A stretch of DNA of 64,000 nucleotides from Avoscillospira sp045580485 (GCA_045580485.1 JAZNNW010000129.1:1-64000); one strand, 5' to 3'; positions 1 through 9,033 are shown, counted from the first letter of the stretch. Numbers and translations: made by a program. The notes: generated by a model from the letters alone, not told the origin.

Positions 1-477
1 AATGACCGTATACAAAGGCGTGATCATATAGGGCAGGTAGTTATAGACCATGCCCAGAATCACAGCACCGTTGTTGCGGATCAGCGGCAGGGGCTTCAGA
101 CCCAAAGCCGTGACCAGAGAGTTGATAATTCCCGTATCCTCCAGCATGGCGACCCAAGCCAGCGTGCGGAGCAAAAAGCTCATGCACATAGGCAGCATGA
201 CGAGCATGGAGAGCATCCGCTGATTTTTGGGCTTCGCCTGTGCAATGGTGTAGGCCACGGGGTAGCCGATGACCAGACAGATCACAGCAGAGGCCAGCGC
301 CAGAAAGATGGACCGCAGGAAAATAGGCAGGTAATTGCCCAGAGAGCTGAGGTTCATGAAGGTGAACTGACCGGTGATGGAATCTGTGAAGGCGTAGTAG
401 ACCACCACACCCAGAGGGATGAGGGTAAAGACCGTCATCCATGCCACATAGGGCACAAGAAGCCGCTTACTCTTCAT
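1..477 (-). CDS. potB: Spermidine/putrescine ABC transporter permease PotB (partial)
   Basis: Inner-membrane permease of a polyamine ABC importer, partner of PotA. Read on the minus strand the first 159 codons are in the window and the C-terminus lies beyond base 1. The N-terminus has a hydrophobic segment (about residues 8-28), a periplasmic-type loop, and further membrane segments around 52-78 and 85-112, the usual arrangement of the PotB/PotH family. The ATG at 477 lies 11 bp inside the 3' end of potA, so translation is probably coupled. A different, overlapping frame here is a shadow. Family call is firm; substrate (spermidine or putrescine) is inferred from family. Confidence 0.88.
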   Translation of the reverse strand, partial: MKSKRLLVPYVAWMTVFTLIPLGVVVYYAFTDSITGQFTFMNLSSLGNYLPIFLRSIFLALASAVICLVIGYPVAYTIAQAKPKNQRMLSMLVMLPMCMSFLLRTLAWVAMLEDTGIINSLVTALGLKPLPLIRNNGAVILGMVYNYLPYMITPLYTVI

Positions 478-1585
478 CTTCGCTGTCCTCCGCGATCTCG
501 TCATATTCGGCGCTGTAGGAGCTGTAATCGCCGAAGAGACCGGAGTACTCGCTCTTCTTCATAACATGGATATCCTCGGGGTTCAGGCGAATGCCAACCC
601 GTTTGCCAACGGGCTGATGATCCGTGGTCTGGATGAGCCATTTGAAGCCCTTGAAATCCACGATGATATCATACTGCATACCCTTGAAGGTGATGCTGGT
701 GACGGTGCCGAACAGATGGGCATCCTGTGCGTCCACGAAGTCAATGTCCTCGGGACGGATGACCACATCCACAGGCTCCTTGGGTGCAAAGCCCTTGTCC
801 AGGCACTTGAATTTCCGACCGAAGAACTCCACGCAGTAGTCTTCGATCATGACGCCGTCGAGAATGTTACTTTCACCGATGAAGTCGGCAACAAAGGCAT
901 TCTTCGGCTCGTTGTAGATATCCTCGGGCGTGCCGATCTGCTGGATATGACCCTTGTCCATGACGACCACTGTATCGGACATGGAGAGGGCTTCTTCCTG
1001 ATCGTGGGTGACATAGACGAAGGTGATGTTGGTCTCCTGCTGAATGCGCTTGAGTTCATTCTGCATATCTTTCCGCAGGCGCAGATCCAGTGCGCCCAGA
1101 GGCTCATCCAGGAGCAGCACCTTGGGCTTGTTGACCAGTGCTCTTGCAATGGCAACACGCTGCTGCTGACCGCCGGAAAGCTGATGGACTTTCCGGTTTT
1201 CAAAGCCACGAAGGCTGACGATATCCAGCATTTCTTCTACCCGGCGGTCGATCTCCAGCTCCGGCAGCTTGGCGATTCGCAGACCGAAAGCGATGTTGTC
1301 GTACACATCCAGATGGGGGAACAGAGCATACCGCTGGAAGACCGTATTGATCTGCCGTTTATAGGCCGGCACATCGTTGATGCGCTGGCCATCAAATAAC
1401 ACATCGCCGGAGGTGGGCGTCAAAAAACCGCCGATAATCCGCAGGGTCGTGGTCTTGCCGCAGCCACTGGGTCCCAGCAATGTGAGAAATTCGTGATCGT
1501 TGATATAAAGGTTGATATTGTCGAGGATTCTGTCCCCGTCAAATTCCATGGTCAGATCCGTCAAACGGATCAACTCTTTTGCCAT
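467..1585 (-). CDS. potA: Spermidine/putrescine ABC transporter ATPase PotA
   Basis: ATPase that powers polyamine import with PotB and the rest of the transporter beyond the window. 372 residues, normal for PotA. Walker A GPSGCGKT is near residues 38-45, the signature LSGGQQQR near 136-143 and Walker B LLLDEP near 157-162; the C-terminal third is a TOBE-type regulatory domain and the tail is unusually acidic (EDSEDEE). A GGGGGAGG ribosome site lies just upstream of the ATG. It has its own consensus promoter in the gap after the pseudouridine synthase gene. Confidence 0.95.
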   Translation of the reverse strand: MAKELIRLTDLTMEFDGDRILDNINLYINDHEFLTLLGPSGCGKTTTLRIIGGFLTPTSGDVLFDGQRINDVPAYKRQINTVFQRYALFPHLDVYDNIAFGLRIAKLPELEIDRRVEEMLDIVSLRGFENRKVHQLSGGQQQRVAIARALVNKPKVLLLDEPLGALDLRLRKDMQNELKRIQQETNITFVYVTHDQEEALSMSDTVVVMDKGHIQQIGTPEDIYNEPKNAFVADFIGESNILDGVMIEDYCVEFFGRKFKCLDKGFAPKEPVDVVIRPEDIDFVDAQDAHLFGTVTSITFKGMQYDIIVDFKGFKWLIQTTDHQPVGKRVGIRLNPEDIHVMKKSEYSGLFGDYSSYSAEYDEIAEDSEDEE

Positions 1586-1645
1586 GTATCCTCCCCCATT
1601 TCTCAGATAATTTCACCGAAAGACACATTTCAGCATATTACTTCC

Positions 1646-1674
1646 AATATATATGTTGGCGCTTGGAATGTCAA
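1646..1674 (-). promoter_or_regulatory. Sigma-A promoter of potAB, with inverted repeat
   Basis: Minus strand: -35 TTGACA (1669-1674), 17-bp spacer, -10 TATATT (1646-1651), about 60 bp before potA. TTCCAA and TTGGAA half-sites (about 1642-1668) flank the spacer and could be a regulator site; the operator idea is inference. Confidence 0.75.
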
Positions 1675-1703
1675 TGGTTTGACGCTTTATTTCGCTGAAT
1701 ATT

Positions 1704-2657
1704 TTATCCGAAATATTCCCGGACGAAATCCACATCCTCCACTTGGAATTCTTTGCCGTGGAGGTACTGGAGAATTCCGCCGTCAGTTTGGAAATCGAAC
1801 AGCAGCTTATAGGAATAAAGGGCCTGGAATTTCCGGTCATAGCGCTTATCCAGCTTGCCGTATTTGCCGTCGCCCAGCAGAGGGTGTCCGGCATGGGCCA
1901 TCTGGGCACGAATCTGGTGGGTACGGCCGGTGATAAGCTGACATTCCACCAGGCTGAGCCCGTCTTTGGTCTGCAAGGTGCGGTAGTTGGTGGCACAGGT
2001 CTTGGCACCGGGCTGGCTCTTTTCGGAGACATAAACCCGGTTTTTCACCGCATCTTTGAATAAGTAACCCTTCAAAGTGCCTTCTCTGGGCTTGGGTGCT
2101 CCGTGGACGATGCACAGATACCGCTTATCCAGCTCCCGGTCTTTGATTTTTTGGTTGAGAATTCGCAGGGCTTCTGCATTTTTTGCTGCAATGACAATAC
2201 CGCCGGTATTGCGGTCAATACGATTGCACAGGGCAGGGGCAAAGCTATTTTCCTGGCGGGGTTTCCATTCGCCCTTGGCATAGAGGTAGGCCTGGATATG
2301 GTCGATGAGGGTCTTACCGTACTCGGCACCGTCATGGGGATGGACGGCTTGCCCCGGCTTCTTGTCTGCCAGCAGGATGTTTTCATCCTCATAGACAATA
2401 TGGATTTTCGGGGTGGATACCGTCAGATAGGCATTTTCCTCTCTGGGCGTATCGAAAAACTCATCGTTGATGTACATTTGCAGCACATCTCCGGCGTTCA
2501 GTCTGGCATCACGGACGGAGCCTTTGCCATTGACCTTGATTCGTTTCAGGCGGATATATTTTTGCAGCAGGGAAGCTGGCAGCAGAGGAACGGTCTTGGA
2601 TACAAATCGGTCCAGCCTCTGACCGGCATCATTTTTGCCTACGGTAAACTCCTTCAT
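1704..2657 (-). CDS. RluA-family RNA pseudouridine synthase
   Basis: Isomerises specific uridines in rRNA or tRNA to pseudouridine. 317 residues. An N-terminal S4-like RNA-binding domain (about 1-65, with the RLDRFVSK start and IKVNGK end) is followed by the catalytic domain; the catalytic Asp sits in NRIDRNTGG (near residue 145), a variant of the HRLDxxTSG motif. RTHQIRAQ near 245 is a second family motif. The ATG has AAGGAG upstream. The RluC/RluD subgroup and the target base cannot be told from sequence alone. Transcribed away from the DUF177-rpmF operon. Confidence 0.92.
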   Translation of the reverse strand: MKEFTVGKNDAGQRLDRFVSKTVPLLPASLLQKYIRLKRIKVNGKGSVRDARLNAGDVLQMYINDEFFDTPREENAYLTVSTPKIHIVYEDENILLADKKPGQAVHPHDGAEYGKTLIDHIQAYLYAKGEWKPRQENSFAPALCNRIDRNTGGIVIAAKNAEALRILNQKIKDRELDKRYLCIVHGAPKPREGTLKGYLFKDAVKNRVYVSEKSQPGAKTCATNYRTLQTKDGLSLVECQLITGRTHQIRAQMAHAGHPLLGDGKYGKLDKRYDRKFQALYSYKLLFDFQTDGGILQYLHGKEFQVEDVDFVREYFG

Positions 2658-2692
2658 GGCGGGCTCCTTCTTCTTGCGTTTTTGACCAGTTT

Positions 2693-2721
2693 ATTATATA
2701 GTATCCGTGGAAAAATGACAA
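2693..2721 (-). promoter_or_regulatory. Sigma-A promoter of pseudouridine synthase gene
   Basis: Minus strand: TTGTCA (2716-2721), 17-bp spacer, TATAAT (2693-2698), about 35 bp before the start codon. Confidence 0.75.
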
Positions 2722-2777
2722 TAGTCTTCGCCTTGAAGGAAAGTGTGAAATTTTACGGGATTTTGCGGAAAAAGTAT

Positions 2778-2806
2778 TTGACAACCGGCATCTATTCTTA
2801 TATAAT
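2778..2806 (+). promoter_or_regulatory. Consensus sigma-A promoter of DUF177-rpmF operon
   Basis: Perfect TTGACA (2778-2783), 17-bp spacer, perfect TATAAT (2801-2806), about 33 bp before the DUF177 start codon. Strength fits a ribosomal protein operon. Confidence 0.9.
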
Positions 2807-2838
2807 AGCAAATGCACGATTATGGATTGGAGAGAGCT

Positions 2839-3339
2839 ATGCTGTTAGGACTTTCTAAAATTATGGATTGCCCCGGCGGTGTGGTCCCCTTTGAAACAAG
2901 CCTTGATTTGAGCCAGATGGAATTTGGCATCAGCCGCCCGCTGTGCGAACCTGTCCACGCCGTTGGTCAGGTGCGGAATACAGCCGGTGTCCTTGTTCTC
3001 ACAGGCGAACTCACGACGCGCCTGAAGGGAGAATGTGACCGCTGCGCCAAGCCCTTTGAAAGGGACTTTTCCGTTTCGCTGGAGGCTGTGCTGGTCTCGA
3101 AGCTCGAAAATGAGGATTTTGAAGATCCCTGGACTTTTGAGCTGAATGGCACACAGGCAGACCTGGATGACATTCTGACCACTGCTGTTGTCCTCAATAT
3201 GGACAGCAAGCTGCTTTGCAGCGAGGACTGCCAGGGCTTATGTCCCCGATGCGGCGCTGATCTGAACCATGGCCCCTGCAACTGTAAGCCGGAGCCGGAT
3301 CCCAGAATGGCGGTGCTTCAGCAGTTACTGAACAAATAG
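2839..3339 (+). CDS. DUF177 (YceD-like) protein
   Basis: 166-residue member of the YceD/DUF177 family, which almost always precedes rpmF and is linked in other bacteria to rRNA accumulation or ribosome biogenesis; the exact role is not settled. A cysteine cluster near the C-terminus (CSEDCQGLCPRCG, then CNC) suggests bound zinc, and a CDRC pair lies near residue 66. I chose ATG 2839 because GGAGAG lies just upstream; an in-frame ATG at 2812 starts only a few bases after the -10 box and has no ribosome site. Cotranscribed with rpmF. Confidence 0.9.
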   Translation: MLLGLSKIMDCPGGVVPFETSLDLSQMEFGISRPLCEPVHAVGQVRNTAGVLVLTGELTTRLKGECDRCAKPFERDFSVSLEAVLVSKLENEDFEDPWTFELNGTQADLDDILTTAVVLNMDSKLLCSEDCQGLCPRCGADLNHGPCNCKPEPDPRMAVLQQLLNK

Positions 3340-3381
3340 ACAATATGCCCTGCGGCATTTCAACCAAGGAGGTGTTCCCAA

Positions 3382-3567
3382 ATGGCAGTTCCCAAGAGAA
3401 AGGTTTCCAAGGCAAGAAGAGATAAGAGACGCAACTCCCACTGGAAGCTGGCGATCCCCGGTGTCGTCGCTTGCCCCAAGTGCGGTGAGCCCCGTCTGCC
3501 CCACAGAGCCTGCAAGGCTTGCGGTACCTACAATGGCCGTGAAGTCATCGCAGTCGAGGCAGAGTAA
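3382..3567 (+). CDS. rpmF: 50S ribosomal protein L32
   Basis: 61-residue zinc-binding L32 of the large ribosomal subunit. The start MAVPKRKVSKARRDKRR is typical, and the ribbon CPKCG...CKACG is intact (the C+ form). AAGGAGGTG lies 7 bases before the ATG. Second gene of the DUF177 operon; a hairpin with a U-rich tail follows. Confidence 0.97.
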   Translation: MAVPKRKVSKARRDKRRNSHWKLAIPGVVACPKCGEPRLPHRACKACGTYNGREVIAVEAE

Positions 3568-3584
3568 TTTGCGATACGAAAGTG

Positions 3585-3620
3585 AGAAGAGGGCATTATG
3601 CTCTCTTCTTTTCTTTTTGT
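3585..3620 (+). terminator. Terminator after rpmF
   Basis: Stem AGAAGAGGGCA / TGCTCTCTTCT with one wobble, followed by a T-rich run. Confidence 0.75.
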
Positions 3621-3630
3621 CAATTTATTC

Positions 3631-3659
3631 TTGTATTTTACTCCCTTTTAGGGTAGAAT
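3631..3659 (+). promoter_or_regulatory. Sigma-A promoter of der operon
   Basis: TTGTAT (3631-3636), 17-bp spacer, TAGAAT (3654-3659), about 35 bp before der. Confidence 0.65.
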
Positions 3660-3694
3660 CTAACAGATAAGAACGATCACAAGGAGGTGTCTGC

Positions 3695-5023
3695 ATGGCA
3701 AAGCCCATCGTCGCCATCGTAGGCCGCCCCAATGTGGGCAAATCCATGTTATTCAATAAACTGACCGGTCGCCGTATGGCCATCGTGGAGGATACCCCCG
3801 GCGTCACCCGTGACCGCCTTTACGGTACCTGCGAATGGAACGGTCGGGAATTTACGCTGGTGGATACGGGCGGTATCGAACCCAGTACGGAAAACGAAAT
3901 GCTGCAGTTCATGCGCCGTCAGGCGGAGATCGCCATCGCCACGGCTGATGTGATCGTCATGGTCACAGATGTCAAGGTGGGTATGACCGCTGCCGATAAC
4001 GAAGTTGCCACCATGCTCAAGCGGGCAAAGAAGCCGGTCATTGTCGCTGTCAACAAGTGCGACAAGGTCGGCGGCGTAGATCCCGATTTCTATGAGTTCT
4101 ACGGTCTGGGTCTGGGCGATCCCATTGAAGTCTCCGCCATCCACGGTCACGGAACCGGCGATCTGCTGGATGCCTGTGTGGAGCATTTCCCGGAGGTGGA
4201 CGAGGAAGAAGAGGAAGAGGATCGCATCAAGGTCGCCATCATCGGCAAGCCCAATGTGGGCAAATCCAGTCTGCTCAATCAGATTCTGGGCGTGGAGCGT
4301 GTCATCGTCTCCAATGTGGCAGGCACCACCCGGGCTGCCATCGACTCCAATTTTGAAAACCAGTTCGGCAAATACTGTTTTATTGATACAGCCGGTATGC
4401 GCCGGAAGTCCAAGGTGGATGACGCCATCGAAAAGTATTCCAATCTGCGTTCTATTTCTGCCATTGACCGGGCTGATGTGTGCCTGATTCTGGTGGATGC
4501 CAACGAAGGCGTCACGGAGCAGGATACCAAGATCGCCGGCTTGGCCCATGAGGCAGGCAAGGCCTGTATCATCGTGGTCAACAAGTGGGATCTGGTGGAA
4601 AAAGAGACCAACACCATGGATAAGATGACCGATGAGATCCGTCGGGATCTGAGCTATATGTCCTATGCGCCGGTGCTGTTTATTTCCGCTTTGACCGGTC
4701 AGCGAGTGGACAAGCTCTATCAGCTCATCAACGAAGTGGCGGCTATGAGTGCCATGCGTGTCACCACCGGTATGCTCAACAACATTCTGGAGGATGCTAC
4801 TGCCCGTGTGCAGCCCCCCAGTGACAAGGGCCGCCGTCTGAAGATCTATTATATGACCCAGGTGGGTGTGAAGCCCCCGCATTTCGTCATCTTCTGCAAC
4901 GATGCCCGTCTGTTCCATTTCTCTTATCAGAGATATCTGGAAAACCAGCTCCGGGCTGTGTTTGGATTGATGGGTACGCCGGTTAAGCTGACGATCCGCC
5001 AGAAGGGCGATAAGGAAGACTGA
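3695..5023 (+). CDS. der: Ribosome-assembly GTPase Der (EngA)
   Basis: Essential GTPase with two tandem G domains that acts in 50S subunit assembly. 442 residues, standard. First P-loop GRPNVGKS at about 10-17, second GKPNVGKS at about 184-191, each with DTAG/DTGG switch motifs and NKCD/NKWD specificity motifs; the last ~90 residues form the KH-like domain. An acidic linker (EEEEEED) joins the two G domains. AAGGAGGTG precedes the ATG. Followed closely by plsY and gpsA, a common Clostridia arrangement. Confidence 0.97.
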   Translation: MAKPIVAIVGRPNVGKSMLFNKLTGRRMAIVEDTPGVTRDRLYGTCEWNGREFTLVDTGGIEPSTENEMLQFMRRQAEIAIATADVIVMVTDVKVGMTAADNEVATMLKRAKKPVIVAVNKCDKVGGVDPDFYEFYGLGLGDPIEVSAIHGHGTGDLLDACVEHFPEVDEEEEEEDRIKVAIIGKPNVGKSSLLNQILGVERVIVSNVAGTTRAAIDSNFENQFGKYCFIDTAGMRRKSKVDDAIEKYSNLRSISAIDRADVCLILVDANEGVTEQDTKIAGLAHEAGKACIIVVNKWDLVEKETNTMDKMTDEIRRDLSYMSYAPVLFISALTGQRVDKLYQLINEVAAMSAMRVTTGMLNNILEDATARVQPPSDKGRRLKIYYMTQVGVKPPHFVIFCNDARLFHFSYQRYLENQLRAVFGLMGTPVKLTIRQKGDKED

Positions 5024-5040
5024 TTTACGGAGAAAGTGAT

Positions 5041-5658
5041 ATGCAGATATTCTTTTGGATTCTGATCGTTGTTCTTGGATACTGGCTGGGCAATATCAAC
5101 GGTGCTATCATCATTTCCAAAGTATTGATGAAGGACGATGTCCGCAGCCACGGCAGCGGCAATGCCGGATTGACCAACTTTTTCCGCACATACGGCGGCT
5201 TCCAGTCCCTTTTGGTTATCCTTCTGGATGCCGGTAAATGTGTGGCGGCATGTCTGATTGCACGGGATATCATAAATGTTCCGGAATACAGACTCCTTAC
5301 TGCATTGGTGGCAGGTTCTGCCACCATCCTGGGACACAGTTACCCTGCTGCTGCCGGTTTCCGGGGCGGAAAGGGTATCATGTGCGGCGCGGCACTGGCA
5401 GCTTGTGCAGATTGGCGTGTGTTTGTACTGATCCTGTCGGTGTTCATTGTGACACTGATACTGACAAAGTATGTGTCTTTGGGATCTGTATTGGCGGCAA
5501 CGGCTTTTGCGGCTGGCTTTCTGGTGTTCCACTGGGGAAATTGGGCTGTCTGTATCCTTGCTGTGACAACGGCGGCTTTTGTGATCTTCCGCCACAGGAC
5601 CAATATTGTCCGACTGCTGAAGGGAACCGAATCCAAACTGACCTTTCGCAAAAAGTAG
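5041..5658 (+). CDS. plsY: Acyl-phosphate:glycerol-3-phosphate acyltransferase PlsY
   Basis: Integral membrane enzyme making lysophosphatidic acid from acyl phosphate and glycerol-3-phosphate, first acylation of phospholipid synthesis. 205 residues, several membrane segments, and the conserved loops SHGSGNAGLTNFFR (near 36-49) and GFRGGKG (near 106-112). It sits between der and gpsA; the neighbour makes its substrate glycerol-3-phosphate. Confidence 0.95.
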   Translation: MQIFFWILIVVLGYWLGNINGAIIISKVLMKDDVRSHGSGNAGLTNFFRTYGGFQSLLVILLDAGKCVAACLIARDIINVPEYRLLTALVAGSATILGHSYPAAAGFRGGKGIMCGAALAACADWRVFVLILSVFIVTLILTKYVSLGSVLAATAFAAGFLVFHWGNWAVCILAVTTAAFVIFRHRTNIVRLLKGTESKLTFRKK

Positions 5659-5667
5659 GAGGTCGTT

Positions 5668-6648
5668 ATGAATATTATGATGCTTGGCAGCGGTGCCTGG
5701 GGCACGGCGCTGGCCAATCTTCTGTGTGAAAACGGTCATCATGTCATTTTGTGGAACCGCTCCGAGGACAAAGCTGCCCAAATGGCACAAAGCAGAAGAA
5801 ATCCTCGGTTGAAGGATGTGAAACTGCATCCTGCCATGGAAGTAACAGCGGATATTTCAAGAGCACAGAACCGTGAGATGGTTGTATTTGCAACACCTTC
5901 TTTTGCGATCCGTGAAACGGCTGCAAAGGTAAAGCCTTACCTGAGACAGGATGCGATTCTGGTTTCTGTGACCAAGGGTGTGGAAGCTGAGACCGGTCTG
6001 CGGATGACGCAGATCATCGAGGCGGAAACAGGCATGGAAGCCGTTGCCCTGTCCGGTCCCTCCCATGCGGAGGAGGTCTCTCAGGGTCTGCCTACGGGCT
6101 GCGTGGCGGCCTGCGGCCACATTGGGTTGGCAGAGCAGGTGCAGGATGTCTTTATGAATGACAGCTTCCGCATTTACACCAGCGATGATGTGGTGGGTGT
6201 GGAGCTCAGCGGTGCCATGAAGAATGTCATTGCTCTTTGCGCCGGTGTCTGTGACGGTCTGGGTTTTGGCGATAATTCCAAGGCACTGCTGATGACCCGT
6301 GGCTTGGCGGAACTGGGCGGACTGGTGGAAGCGTTGGGCGGTCGTCCCAACACCTTTGCCGGTCTTGCCGGTGTGGGAGATACCATCGTCACCTGTACCT
6401 CCATGCATTCCAGAAACCGCCGTGCCGGTATCCTCATCGGGCAGGGTGTGCCTGTGGAACAGGCCATGGAGCAGGTGGGTGCTGTGGTGGAAGGCTACTA
6501 TGCAGCCGGTTCCGTGTTTCATCTGAGTCAAAAGGCCAAGGTGGAAATGCCCATCTGTCAGCAGGCCTATGCGGTCCTGTATGAAGGGAAAGATCCTGCC
6601 GAAACGGTCCATACCCTGATGGGTCGGGAGAAAAAAACGGAATTTTAA
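5668..6648 (+). CDS. gpsA: NAD(P)H-dependent glycerol-3-phosphate dehydrogenase
   Basis: Reduces dihydroxyacetone phosphate to sn-glycerol-3-phosphate for phospholipid synthesis. 326 residues, normal. N-terminal Rossmann motif GSGAWGTALA (about 7-16), SGPSHAEEV near 130, and the catalytic-region motif ELSGAMKNVIALCAG with the conserved Lys near 184. TAGGAGGTC precedes the ATG. Last gene of der-plsY-gpsA; a hairpin shared with the convergent rpmB closes the unit. Confidence 0.96.
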   Translation: MNIMMLGSGAWGTALANLLCENGHHVILWNRSEDKAAQMAQSRRNPRLKDVKLHPAMEVTADISRAQNREMVVFATPSFAIRETAAKVKPYLRQDAILVSVTKGVEAETGLRMTQIIEAETGMEAVALSGPSHAEEVSQGLPTGCVAACGHIGLAEQVQDVFMNDSFRIYTSDDVVGVELSGAMKNVIALCAGVCDGLGFGDNSKALLMTRGLAELGGLVEALGGRPNTFAGLAGVGDTIVTCTSMHSRNRRAGILIGQGVPVEQAMEQVGAVVEGYYAAGSVFHLSQKAKVEMPICQQAYAVLYEGKDPAETVHTLMGREKKTEF

Positions 6649-6657
6649 CAAAACAAA

Positions 6658-6690
6658 AACAGCTTCGGAAAATTCCGAAGCTGTTATTGT
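6658..6690. terminator. Bidirectional terminator between gpsA and rpmB
   Basis: Perfect 13-bp stem AACAGCTTCGGAA / TTCCGAAGCTGTT with a 2-base loop, A-run on one side and T-rich on the other, placed between convergent genes. Confidence 0.85.
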
Positions 6691-6700
6691 TATACGGTAA

Positions 6701-6889
6701 TCAGATGGCGCGTTCCACCTTGTTGGAACGAAGGCATCTTGTACAGACATGTACATGGCGAGGAGTACCGTCAACAATAGCCTTAACGCGCTTGACGTTG
6801 GGCTTCACAGGACGATTGGACCGTCTATGGGAGTGAGAGACATTGATACCGAAAGTCACGCCCTTGCCGCAGATATCGCACTTTGCCAC
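6701..6889 (-). CDS. rpmB: 50S ribosomal protein L28
   Basis: 62-residue L28 with a CDIC...CTRC zinc-type cysteine pattern. The start was moved to GTG 6889: AAGGAGGT sits 7 bases before it and the protein then begins VAKCDICGKG as L28 should. The in-frame ATG further upstream (6922) would add 11 residues that contain the ribosome binding site itself. Confidence 0.95.
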   Translation of the reverse strand: MAKCDICGKGVTFGINVSHSHRRSNRPVKPNVKRVKAIVDGTPRHVHVCTRCLRSNKVERAI

Positions 6890-7012
6890 TTGCTGCACCT
6901 CCTTGCCGTTAAGATTTTTCATAGTACGCCCTAAAGACGCCCCTACATCATAGCAGACTTAAACAAAAAATGCAAGGAAAAGTTTGCAAAAATACGAAAA
7001 AATTTTGTGCGG

Positions 7013-7041
7013 TTGCGGAAACGGGAAAAAAAGGCTATAAT
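7013..7041 (+). promoter_or_regulatory. Sigma-A promoter of hprK
   Basis: TTGCGG (7013-7018), 17-bp spacer, TATAAT (7036-7041), 18 bp before the ATG chosen for hprK. Confidence 0.65.
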
Positions 7042-7059
7042 GAACGGGAGGTGAGGTCC

Positions 7060-8010
7060 ATGGGTCCCATTTACAGTGTTCCGCTGACCAAACTGGCGGA
7101 AGAATTCAATCTGATCCCCCTTCATAAAGCGACAGATTATGAGAAGATCTGCATCACCGTGGATGATATCAGCCGTCCCGGTCTGCAGCTGGCAGGTTTC
7201 TTTGACCACTTTGAGCCTATGCGTTTGCAGGTTCTCGGCAATGTGGAAACTTCCTACCTGCAGAAGCTCAGCAGCGAACAGCGGGCGATCATCTTCGATC
7301 ATCTGTTTTCCTATAAGATCCCTACTTTGATCATTGCCCGGGGTCTGGAGGCTCTGCCGGAGTGCCTGGAGATGGCTCAGAAGCATGATATCACCATCCT
7401 CCGCAGTATGGAGACCACCTCCTACACGGTTTCCAGTCTCATTACGGCGCTGAAGGCATACCTTGCACCCCGTGTGACCCGTCATGGCGTTCTGGTTGAA
7501 ATTTACGGTCAGGGTATTTTCATCACCGGTGACAGCGGTATCGGTAAAAGTGAGACCGCCATCGAGCTGGTGAAGCGTGGTCACCGTCTGGTTGCCGATG
7601 ATGCGGTGGAACTGAAGAAGATTTCTTCTTCGGAACTGGTGGGCAGTGCGCCGGAGGTTCTGCGGCACTATATTGAGCTCCGAGGCATCGGCGTTATCAA
7701 TGTGGCAAAGCTCTTCGGTATGGGCGCCATCAAGGAAAGCTCCAGCATCGATCTCATCATCAACATCGTCCACTGGCAGGATGGGGAGGTCTATGACCGA
7801 TTGGGTCTGGAATCCCATTATACGGAGATTTTGGGCGTAAAAGTTCCCTCCATCACTGTTCCCGTTACCCCCGGACGAAACATGGCGGTCATCTTTGAGG
7901 TTGCCGCTATGAACAACCGCCAGAAGCAGATGGGCTACAACCCTGCCGAGGAATTTACGGAACAGCTGAGCCGGTTCTTCCAGCAGTCCGGCGATGCCAT
8001 GGCATTTTGA
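7060..8010 (+). CDS. hprK: HPr kinase/phosphorylase
   Basis: Phosphorylates and dephosphorylates HPr on Ser46, the central signal of carbon catabolite repression in Firmicutes. 316 residues. Walker A GDSGIGKS at about 157-164 and the family signature ELRGIGVINVAKLFG near 206-220. ATG 7060 is preceded by GGGAGGTGAGG; the frame stays open to 6970 but that overlaps the promoter. A terminator follows, so it is transcribed apart from murB although the cluster hprK-murB-rapZ-whiA is conserved in many Clostridia. Confidence 0.96.
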   Translation: MGPIYSVPLTKLAEEFNLIPLHKATDYEKICITVDDISRPGLQLAGFFDHFEPMRLQVLGNVETSYLQKLSSEQRAIIFDHLFSYKIPTLIIARGLEALPECLEMAQKHDITILRSMETTSYTVSSLITALKAYLAPRVTRHGVLVEIYGQGIFITGDSGIGKSETAIELVKRGHRLVADDAVELKKISSSELVGSAPEVLRHYIELRGIGVINVAKLFGMGAIKESSSIDLIINIVHWQDGEVYDRLGLESHYTEILGVKVPSITVPVTPGRNMAVIFEVAAMNNRQKQMGYNPAEEFTEQLSRFFQQSGDAMAF

Positions 8011-8012
8011 GA

Positions 8013-8052
8013 AAAACACAGCTTCCTTTTTATAAAGGAGGCTGTTTTTCTT
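8013..8052 (+). terminator. Terminator after hprK
   Basis: Stem built from AGCTTCCTTT and AAAGGAGGCT with A-run before and TTTTTCTTT after. Confidence 0.85.
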
Positions 8053-8132
8053 TCCATAAAAGTTCAATTTCCGGTTTTCTTTTCCGGTTGGATGTGGTAA
8101 GATAAATAGATAACAAACACCCGGAGGCGTTT

Positions 8133-9026
8133 ATGACCTTTTTTGATATGTTAACCCAGCGTTTTCCCGGTTTGGAACTGCACCGTGCAGAGCCCATGGC
8201 AAACCATACATCCTTCCGTATCGGCGGTCCTGCGCCCATGGCATTTCCTGCCTCGGCGGAAGAACTGACGGAATTGTACCGCTATTGTCTGGAGCAGAAA
8301 GTTTGTCCTTTGATTTTGGGAGCAGGCACCAATGTTCTTGCCCCCGATGAGGGCTTGGAAACTTTGGTCATCTGCACCAAGGGCCTCTCCAAAATCACGG
8401 ATATGGGCAACGGCATGATCGAGGCAGAAGCCGGCGTGCCTATGGCGAAGCTGGCCTGCTTTGCCCGTGACCTCGGTCTGACGGGACTGGAATTCTCCCA
8501 TGGAATTCCCGGCACTGTCGGCGGTGGTGTGTACATGAACGGCGGTGCCTACGGCGGTGAAATGTGTCAGGTGGCTGTCTCCACCGTGGCACTGCTGCCC
8601 GATGGCAGCCTGTGGGAGGCAGCAGGGGAGGCGCAGGAATTTTCCTACCGAAACAGTGCCTTCCAAAAGAAAAATGCCCTTATTCTGAAAACAAGATTTC
8701 AGCTGAAACAGGGAAAATCTGAAGATATCGCTGAGAAAATGCGGGAACTGATGGAAAAACGCAGAAGCTCTCAGCCTCTGGAACTACCCTCTGCCGGTTC
8801 TTTTTTTAAGCGTCCGGAAGGTAACTTTGCAGGAACGCTCATTGAAAAGGCAGGCTTGAAGGGGAAAGGTGTCGGTAAGGCTGCCGTTTCGGAAAAGCAT
8901 GCCGGTTTTTTGGTGAATTTAGGCGGAGCCACCGCTGCGGATGTGCTGGCAACCATGGCTCTGGTACAGGAAAAAGTGAAAGAATATTCCGGCGTGCAAT
9001 TAGAGCCGGAAGTGCGGATTTGGTAG
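8133..9026 (+). CDS. murB: UDP-N-acetylenolpyruvoylglucosamine reductase MurB
   Basis: FAD enzyme that reduces UDP-GlcNAc-enolpyruvate to UDP-MurNAc, second committed step of peptidoglycan synthesis. 297 residues. FAD-binding motif LGAGTN (near 65-70), GIPGTVGGG near 128-136 and the catalytic-serine region LPSAGSFFKRP near 218-228. CGGAGGCG precedes the ATG. The stop lies 7 bp from rapZ, so murB-rapZ-whiA-dnaE look like one operon. Confidence 0.96.
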   Translation: MTFFDMLTQRFPGLELHRAEPMANHTSFRIGGPAPMAFPASAEELTELYRYCLEQKVCPLILGAGTNVLAPDEGLETLVICTKGLSKITDMGNGMIEAEAGVPMAKLACFARDLGLTGLEFSHGIPGTVGGGVYMNGGAYGGEMCQVAVSTVALLPDGSLWEAAGEAQEFSYRNSAFQKKNALILKTRFQLKQGKSEDIAEKMRELMEKRRSSQPLELPSAGSFFKRPEGNFAGTLIEKAGLKGKGVGKAAVSEKHAGFLVNLGGATAADVLATMALVQEKVKEYSGVQLEPEVRIW

Positions 9027-9033
9027 GTGTTTT